Below, piece by piece: positions 40,854 through 46,550 of a stretch of 46,550 nt of DNA. The notes beneath the pieces are model-generated. The model worked only from the letters and a program-made list of their open reading frames with translations. It did not search any database and had not been told where the DNA came from. The DNA lies in the NCBI GenBank assembly GCA_938028705.1, contig CALIZI010000028.1, positions 1 through 46,550 of the forward strand. Direction: 5' to 3'. Position 1 is the first letter of the stretch, and each line of letters begins with the position of its first letter. The stretch is from an uncultured Saprospiraceae bacterium (GTDB lineage: Bacteria; Bacteroidota; Bacteroidia; Chitinophagales; Saprospiraceae). The position numbers were made by a program, and so were the translations under genes.

Positions 40854-41570
40854 ATGATGAAAAGATATATAGGTTCTGCATTTCGTAGAATCAATCAAAT
40901 TGCAATCAATCAAAAGAGAAAAACTTTAAACGAAAATTATCCTGAATTACAAAAAGCATTTTTTGAATATATGTCTTCTTTTCATGAGGATGGTGGATTT
41001 CAATATTCGGTACAGGATATAAAAGTCTTACAATTGATGGATATTTTAGTTGAAAAAAAAGCTAAAAACATTGTAGAGTATGGTACGGGTTCTACGTCAT
41101 TGGCATGTGCGTATTATGCCACACATCATGATGCAAATTATTTGGGTTTGGACGAGAGTAATAAATGGGCAACATTGAACTATCAAAGAGTTGAAGAGTT
41201 TATTCCCGATGTTGCAAATAGCCACATACTCTATTCACCGCGAATAGACAATTATTCGGAAGATATTTACTTTACACATTTAGAATATCAACCCCAAAAA
41301 CATGTGGATTTCATGCTAATAGACGGACCGTCCTTTGACCTAAATGAAGACCACAAATTTAAAGTTAATGATGATTTAATCAAGTATCTTGAAAAAGGAT
41401 TACCCGAAACGATTGTGGTTGACAATAGAAAAACAACTGTAAAATGGTTGAAAACTTTCCTAAAAGATACCCACACATGTAGGGAGTCAGCCTACTGGCA
41501 AGTAAAAAAGAAAATACTTAAAGCAGATAGCTTTAACTATTATTCTATTTTTGAAAAAATAAATTCCTGA
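40854..41570 (+). CDS. Rossmann-fold methyltransferase-like protein
   Basis: 238 residues. NIVEYGTGSTSLACAYYA is a SAM-binding motif I variant, followed by YLGLDESNKWA (acidic strand-2 end) and FMLIDGPSFDLNED. This pattern occurs in glycan-locus methyltransferases related to FkbM/class I enzymes. The N terminus is helical and basic (RRINQIAINQKRKTL). It starts 13 bases after modC but belongs functionally with the following glycan genes. Substrate unknown. Confidence 0.65.
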   Translation: MMKRYIGSAFRRINQIAINQKRKTLNENYPELQKAFFEYMSSFHEDGGFQYSVQDIKVLQLMDILVEKKAKNIVEYGTGSTSLACAYYATHHDANYLGLDESNKWATLNYQRVEEFIPDVANSHILYSPRIDNYSEDIYFTHLEYQPQKHVDFMLIDGPSFDLNEDHKFKVNDDLIKYLEKGLPETIVVDNRKTTVKWLKTFLKDTHTCRESAYWQVKKKILKADSFNYYSIFEKINS

Positions 41571-41581
41571 TAGTATCATAA

Positions 41582-43018
41582 GTGCTATTTAATTCCATAG
41601 ATTTTGCGGTTTTTTTGCCGATTATTTTTATCCTCTACTGGTTTGTAGCGAATAAAAATTTGAAGGTACAAAACTTCCTGATTGTAGCAGCGAGTTATCT
41701 GTTTTACGGTTGGTGGGATTGGCGATTTTTGTCGCTGATTTTGTTTAGTACGGTGGTGGATTATGCGGTCGGGCTGCGACTGGCAAAAGAGGAAGTGTTG
41801 AGTCGCCGAAAGGTCTTGTTGGCGATTAGTGTTTTGGTCAATCTCGGCTTTCTTGGCTTTTTCAAATATTATAATTTTTTCCTTGATAATTTTGTTACCG
41901 CCTTCACCTTTTTTGGAGGTGAAATAAAAGCCAATTCGCTCAATATCATCCTGCCTGTCGGGATTAGTTTCTATACTTTTCAGACGCTAAGTTATACGAT
42001 TGATGTGTACAAACGCCAACTCGAACCCACGCGAGATTTTGTGGCGTTTGCTGCCTTTGTGAGTTTCTTTCCGCAGTTGGTGGCAGGTCCTATCGAAAGG
42101 GCTACGCGCTTATTACCGCAGTTTTATACCCACCGAACATTTGATTACCAAAACGCCGCAGATGGGATGCGGCAAGTCCTTTGGGGCTTGTTCAAAAAGG
42201 TCGTTATTGCAGATAATTGTGCGGAATATGTCAATCTGATATTCAATAATTCGGCGGATTATTCGGGGAGTACACTGGTTTTGGGGGCTTTATTTTTTAC
42301 CTTTCAGATTTACTGCGATTTCTCAGGGTATTCGGATATTGCGATTGGAATATCACGCTTATTTGGCTTCAAACTGATGAAAAATTTTGCCTTCCCATAT
42401 TTTTCAAGAGATATTGCGGAGTTTTGGCGGAGGTGGCATATTTCGCTTTCTACTTGGTTTCGAGATTACCTGTACATTCCTTTGGGCGGAAGTCGAGGTG
42501 GAACTTCGATGAAGGTTAGAAATACTTTTATCATCTTCATTGTCAGTGGTTTTTGGCATGGTGCAAATTGGACATTTATCGTTTGGGGGGCTTTGAACGC
42601 GATTTATTTTTTACCATTATTATTATTAAAAAGAAATAGAAAAAATTTGGGCATAGTGGCGGAAGGACGATTTTTTCCTGATATAAAAGAAATCGTAGCG
42701 ATGGGAACAACGTTTTCATTGACCGTATTGGCGTGGATATTTTTTAGGGCAGAAAACTTGACACATGCGTTTGCGTATCTTGGCGAAATTTTCTCTTTTT
42801 CTACCTTTGCGATACCTACTGTATTACCAATGAAATTATTTTTAATGCTCTCTGTTTTCATATTGATTGAATGGCTCGGCAGAGAAGGTGAATATGCTAT
42901 CGAAAAACTCGGCTTGGCTTGGCGCAGACCACTTCGTTGGGGTTTTTATTATGCGATAGTGATGGCAATTGCCCTATTTGGCGGCAACCAACAAACGTTT
43001 ATATATTTTCAGTTTTAA
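41582..43018 (+). CDS. MBOAT O-acyltransferase (AlgI-like), copy 3
   Basis: 478 residues from GTG 41582 (MLFNSIDFAVFLPIIF). LPVGISFYTFQTLSYTIDVY, FFPQLVAGPIERATRLLPQF, FWRRWHISLSTWFRDYLYIPLGGS and SGFWHGANWTFIVWGALNA are the family blocks. The second active-site-region position, H in the HG of copy 1, is N here (ALNA), a variation also known in the family. It overlaps the SGNH gene by one base (TAATG), so the pair is translationally coupled. It resembles copy 1 more than copy 2. Confidence 0.92.
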   Translation: MLFNSIDFAVFLPIIFILYWFVANKNLKVQNFLIVAASYLFYGWWDWRFLSLILFSTVVDYAVGLRLAKEEVLSRRKVLLAISVLVNLGFLGFFKYYNFFLDNFVTAFTFFGGEIKANSLNIILPVGISFYTFQTLSYTIDVYKRQLEPTRDFVAFAAFVSFFPQLVAGPIERATRLLPQFYTHRTFDYQNAADGMRQVLWGLFKKVVIADNCAEYVNLIFNNSADYSGSTLVLGALFFTFQIYCDFSGYSDIAIGISRLFGFKLMKNFAFPYFSRDIAEFWRRWHISLSTWFRDYLYIPLGGSRGGTSMKVRNTFIIFIVSGFWHGANWTFIVWGALNAIYFLPLLLLKRNRKNLGIVAEGRFFPDIKEIVAMGTTFSLTVLAWIFFRAENLTHAFAYLGEIFSFSTFAIPTVLPMKLFLMLSVFILIEWLGREGEYAIEKLGLAWRRPLRWGFYYAIVMAIALFGGNQQTFIYFQF

Positions 43019-44112
43019 TGCGTAAATTTCTTAGAGATATTCTGATTTTTGCTTTGCCGCTTGCAGTGGTGACATTCGTGTATGAGTACCCGATGTATGT
43101 GTTGGGCGAGACGATGCCGATAGAACGTGTGTTGGAAAAGCAAGAGAACGGCAGCTTGTTTATGCGAAAGTATTTGGGGCAGGAATTTAATACGTATAAA
43201 ACAATGGGACTCGAAAAAACGCAACCAAAAATCGTGGTAGTCGGCTCAAGTCGCACGATGCAATTTAGGAGCGAATATTTCAAAGAAAAATTTTATAATG
43301 CAGTTGGTTTATTACAAAATCATCAGGATTTAGCTTATTTTTTAAATGAAGAACAATCAGCGGATTTTTTCATTATTGGTTTAGATTCGTGGTGGTACAA
43401 AAAAGACAATGTTGAGACGGCAAAAAGCTGGCTCGGCAAGGGTGGAGAGATAGTGAAAGGCTCGCAACGTTTTAATGCACTCAAACGTATCGTGGATGTA
43501 TTTGGTGATACAAGAAAAACACGAATCAGGAAAAATATCGGTGCAAATGCCCAACTTGCCAACGGTGGTTTCAGACGCGACGGCAGCATGAAGGTTGATG
43601 ATGAACGAGTGAATTTATTGCTGCGTGAAAATAAATTTATTGACACCGAAAATCCACCAATTTCTAAGCGAATTGCAGAGGGTTTGACTTCAAGATTTAC
43701 GATTTCAGAGATAGATACGGCTGCCTTTCAAGCTACTATTGAACAAATCAAACAATTTGAGAAGATAGGTAAGAAGGTATTGGTATATTTGCCTCCTTTT
43801 ACAAATGAATCTGTCGAAACATTCGCCGAAACGAAAGCGCAAAGTGCATTTTACGCATTTACAATGGAATATATGGCAGCCCAATTAGCGACTAATAATA
43901 TTTCGTTTATACCCGTCGAACAACCGAATGATTATAAGGTAGATGATACTTTTTTTATGGACGGTATTCACCCTTCGGAGGTTTTTGTAGCCATGCAATT
44001 GAAGCGACATTCAGATAAATTTTCGGAAAAAATTGACAGAAACATATTAGATGGCATGGTGGCAGAGCGGTTTTGTGATTTGTTATTTGACCAAAAAGAA
44101 ATCAATAATTGA
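43018..44112 (+). CDS. SGNH-like membrane-anchored protein, MBOAT partner 3
   Basis: 364 residues from ATG 43018, which overlaps the MBOAT stop codon. An N-terminal membrane helix (FLRDILIFALPLAVVTFVYEY) is followed by KIVVVGSSRTMQFRSEYF (GxS block) and near the C terminus FFMDGIHPSEVFVAMQL (D..H block). It should act outside the cytoplasmic membrane with the MBOAT partner to O-acylate the exported glycan. An earlier in-frame start at 42919 would lie inside the MBOAT gene and is less likely. Confidence 0.75.
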   Translation: MRKFLRDILIFALPLAVVTFVYEYPMYVLGETMPIERVLEKQENGSLFMRKYLGQEFNTYKTMGLEKTQPKIVVVGSSRTMQFRSEYFKEKFYNAVGLLQNHQDLAYFLNEEQSADFFIIGLDSWWYKKDNVETAKSWLGKGGEIVKGSQRFNALKRIVDVFGDTRKTRIRKNIGANAQLANGGFRRDGSMKVDDERVNLLLRENKFIDTENPPISKRIAEGLTSRFTISEIDTAAFQATIEQIKQFEKIGKKVLVYLPPFTNESVETFAETKAQSAFYAFTMEYMAAQLATNNISFIPVEQPNDYKVDDTFFMDGIHPSEVFVAMQLKRHSDKFSEKIDRNILDGMVAERFCDLLFDQKEINN

Positions 44113-44114
44113 TT

Positions 44115-44969
44115 ATGAAAGAAATACAAGGTAGTCATCAAGAATGGGACGCGATCTGGGATAAAAACATGGAAGGTGGGCAAAAACGAAAAATATTTTG
44201 CCAGTTTACCCGTGATACGCCGAAGACCATTTATGAGTTTTGGCAAAAATGTTATTTTGAGGATTTGAGCGAATTAATCAAAGGGAAAAATTATGCAAAA
44301 TTCCTTGAGTTAGGTGCGGGTAAGGGAACTACCTCCATGTACCTTTCTGATAGCGGGATTGAGGATATTACAATGGTCGATTTATCAGATGCCGGATTTG
44401 AATTGGCTACTGAAAATTGTCAGCGAGAGGGTGTGAATCCCCCCAAAATGATTATCGCAGACTGTGAAAATACCGGATTGGTTGAGGAAGCATATGACTG
44501 TATTTATAACATTGGTTTACTGGAGCATTTTGAAGATCCTACGCCTACATTACGCGAAACATACCGCTTACTAAAACCGGGCGGAATGGTATTTATGCCA
44601 ATTGTACCTACACAGCCATTTAGCCATTCCATAACGGCTCGTATGAAATATCATACCGTTTCCATTCCCAAATATTATATCAAAACTTTGCTGGGAAGAA
44701 ATAAGAAGAAAAAATCAGATGGGATGGTACGGACGGATTATCAGGCAGATTTTTATTTGAAAATTTGCAAAGAAATTGGTTTTGACAAATTAAAGTGCAT
44801 CCCCTACAACCCATACTGGATGGTGGTAGATGAGACATCTCCCAACTATCAAAAGGCTTTGAAAGACTACATTAAAACACATGACCAACGCAAACAAACT
44901 AAAGAATATCCATTGTTGAAAACGAAAAAAGGAACACAACTATGCCTATTGCTTTATGGCATTAAGTGA
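44115..44969 (+). CDS. Class I SAM-dependent methyltransferase
   Basis: 284 residues from ATG 44115; a TTG six bases earlier is also in frame. Motif I KFLELGAGKGTTSMYLSDSG, strand-2 end MVDLSDAGFEL, and motif IV-like YDCIYNIGLLEHFEDPTPTLRETYRLLKPGGMVFMPIVP, the classic Methyltransf_11/23 pattern. It overlaps the previous and following genes closely, forming an operon with the third MBOAT pair and the flippase. It probably methylates a sugar hydroxyl. Confidence 0.85.
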   Translation: MKEIQGSHQEWDAIWDKNMEGGQKRKIFCQFTRDTPKTIYEFWQKCYFEDLSELIKGKNYAKFLELGAGKGTTSMYLSDSGIEDITMVDLSDAGFELATENCQREGVNPPKMIIADCENTGLVEEAYDCIYNIGLLEHFEDPTPTLRETYRLLKPGGMVFMPIVPTQPFSHSITARMKYHTVSIPKYYIKTLLGRNKKKKSDGMVRTDYQADFYLKICKEIGFDKLKCIPYNPYWMVVDETSPNYQKALKDYIKTHDQRKQTKEYPLLKTKKGTQLCLLLYGIK

Positions 44970-46332
44970 AAGAGAAATGAGTAAACTAAAATCAAATTCC
45001 CCTAAAGAAGACGCACCGGTCAAATCAGTCTTTAGCTCACTTGGTGTAGAGGTGATTCTCTTTCCGTTGGCTATTATTGTTGGTGCATTAATTACACGCT
45101 ATCTCGGCCCCGCGAACAAAGGCATATACAGTTTTATATTACTCATCTATGGTGTCTTTCTGCCAATAGTTGTTGTAGGCAATAATGGTAGCACGCAATA
45201 TTATTTAAGCAACAAACAATATCAGGTAAAAGATATTTTAGGAAGTATATTCCTAATGATCTTTTACTTTAGTATTTTAGCGAATGTAGCTATATACTGC
45301 TTGTGGTACATGGAATGGCTAGGTGAAACTGGGAGACTCATCACAAAAACACAAATCATCTGCATCCTTTTTACTGTTCCACCAGTTATTGCTAATCTAT
45401 TTTTTCTAAGACTGTTGATGGGAACAGCCCAATTTGTATTACACAATAAAATACTCATCATTTTTCAGTTTGTACAAGCCGGACTTTTACTATTTTTTGC
45501 GTTTGGAATAAATTATGACTTGACCGGAATTATCATTGCCATACTTTTCGCCAAATACACTTACCTTATTATTCAATTAAGAGCTATATTAAAACACTTC
45601 CCAGTCCAGTTCAATTGGAACTGGGAATACGTAAAAAAATCACATACCTACGGGGCGCAATTGTGGATAGGAGAGGTCGTCCGTACATCCAATAATCGGT
45701 TAGACCAACTTATTATCGGATTCATGTTAGCTCCTGAGTTATTAGGTTTTTTCTCTATTAGTGTCGTTGTAGCCGAACTTATACAAAAAGCACCAAAATC
45801 AGTTATGCACGTTTTCTTCAATCAAATTACAAAATCTGGTGAGGGAAGGCGAAAAGAACTCTTTACCCGCATCCACAAACTTGTTTTCTGGATAACTGTA
45901 CTCGGGGGTATTTTTATAATCATGTTTGGTTATTGGCTCATTATTTTAATGTATGGTAAAACATTTGAATACTCTTATACTATATTATTATATTATATAC
46001 CGGGTGTTATTATATATATGTCCACTCGTGTCTTATTAGTATACTTTGCGGGTATAGGTGAACCAATAAAAAGTGCACAAGTTCATATAGTTGGCTTTTT
46101 GGTTGGCATACCCGCTTACATTATACTGATAAAAACGAGGGGAGTCATTGGTATAGCTATTGGTAGTACACTGATTTACCTTGCCACCAATATTTATGCG
46201 TTATGGTTGTATCAGGTAAATACAGGTAATGTATCACTGAATCTCTATCGAATGAACAAAGAAGACTGGCAATGGGTCAACAACAAATACCAAGAAGTAT
46301 TCGCAAAATTAAAAGCAAAAATAGGGCGATAA
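44956..46332 (+). CDS. wzx: Wzx-type polysaccharide flippase (MOP superfamily)
   Basis: 458 residues, about 12 predicted membrane helices. The start ATG 44956 overlaps the previous gene; ATG 44977 is an alternative. VEVILFPLAIIVGALITRYLGPANKGIYSFILL is the family's N-terminal signature (the LGPxxKGxY motif), with DQLIIGFMLAPELLGFFSISVV in the middle. It flips lipid-linked oligosaccharide repeat units. No Wzy polymerase is recognised within the window. The last residues lie before the window end, so it is complete. Confidence 0.88.
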   Translation: MALSEREMSKLKSNSPKEDAPVKSVFSSLGVEVILFPLAIIVGALITRYLGPANKGIYSFILLIYGVFLPIVVVGNNGSTQYYLSNKQYQVKDILGSIFLMIFYFSILANVAIYCLWYMEWLGETGRLITKTQIICILFTVPPVIANLFFLRLLMGTAQFVLHNKILIIFQFVQAGLLLFFAFGINYDLTGIIIAILFAKYTYLIIQLRAILKHFPVQFNWNWEYVKKSHTYGAQLWIGEVVRTSNNRLDQLIIGFMLAPELLGFFSISVVVAELIQKAPKSVMHVFFNQITKSGEGRRKELFTRIHKLVFWITVLGGIFIIMFGYWLIILMYGKTFEYSYTILLYYIPGVIIYMSTRVLLVYFAGIGEPIKSAQVHIVGFLVGIPAYIILIKTRGVIGIAIGSTLIYLATNIYALWLYQVNTGNVSLNLYRMNKEDWQWVNNKYQEVFAKLKAKIGR

Positions 46333-46550
46333 TTATTAGGATTATGATTCTGAGAGAGACCTGTTGAACTTTTTGGGGTCAAAAGAAGTGATATGTAAAT
46401 GGGTATCTGAATTAGACTTTGGACAAAATAATTTCATGGTGACCTTTGGTCTCCGCCCGATATATGTAAATTAAGTTCAATATTTTGGGTTAAATCTATT
46501 CAAGTTGTTCAATTTTCTGCTTACAATTGCGCTGATTTTTATGTTTTCGC
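46333..46550. other. Terminal non-coding stretch
   Basis: No open frame or recognised motif. A loose hairpin around GGTGACCTTTGGTCTCC may be a terminator for the flippase gene. The next gene may lie beyond the window. Confidence 0.4.

Noticed and set aside
42919-43017. Earlier start for the third SGNH protein inside the MBOAT gene
   Set aside because: The ATG at 43018 overlaps the MBOAT stop as TAATG and is directly followed by the membrane anchor, so the longer form is unnecessary.

Overview
The window looks like a chromosomal accessory region of a member of the Bacteroidota. The evidence is promoters of the form TTG, about 20 bases, TAnnTTTG (for example 6062-6092 and 35811-35843), AT-leaning DNA, a lipoprotein ModA, a small TonB-C-like secreted protein, and many short palindromic intergenic repeats of a kind common in that phylum. 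I cannot name a genus. Almost every gene is on the + strand; the one clear exception is the DUF4910-type gene at 23581-24858. I saw no rRNA, tRNA or CRISPR array.

Layout. (1) 1-8614 is a toxin-antitoxin and defence cluster: mazEF; a RhuM-like DNA-binding protein with a Doc/Fic toxin that reads in frame into an acyl-adenylating ligase; a RloA/RloB (AbiL-type) ATPase and TOPRIM pair; a zeta-type kinase toxin with its presumed antitoxin; and a DUF433 antitoxin whose toxin is reduced to a remnant. (2) 8686-15725 begins the glycan and modification genes: methyltransferase, cyclase-family hydrolase, an acyl carrier protein fused to an AAC(3)-type acyltransferase, a GT2 glycosyltransferase, a DltB/AlgI-like MBOAT O-acyltransferase, an IS200-like transposase unit, and an SGNH-like membrane protein. 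(3) 15775-17601 is a tandemly duplicated small gene beside a ComEC-like metallo-beta-lactamase-fold protein. (4) 17813-23329 resembles a Dlt (D-alanylation) system rebuilt in a Gram-negative glycan locus: DltA-like adenylating enzyme, GNAT, carrier protein, SGNH protein and MBOAT. (5) 23581-35742 holds more surface-glycan genes (three glycosyltransferases, GNAT, polysaccharide deacetylase, DUF4910 protein, Wzm-like exporter permease) mixed with an AAA/DUF4143 ATPase, an enoyl-CoA hydratase and small hypothetical genes. (6) 35873-37809 is a second RloAB pair. (7) 37858-40841 is a YcxB-like protein followed by the molybdate transporter ModABC. (8) 40854-46332 has a methyltransferase-like gene, a third MBOAT-SGNH pair, another methyltransferase and a Wzx-type flippase.

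How it may fit together (inference): glycosyltransferases and Wzx/Wzm build and export a surface polysaccharide. Three MBOAT-SGNH pairs, two adenylating enzymes, two carrier proteins, GNATs and an AAC(3)-like domain would decorate it with acyl or aminoacyl groups. Defence and toxin modules are inserted between glycan genes. The DNA between genes is unusually structured: short tandemly repeated leaders just before start codons, three blocks of nearly pure A/T, and at least six families of palindromic repeats, some of which supply stop or start codons of neighbouring genes.
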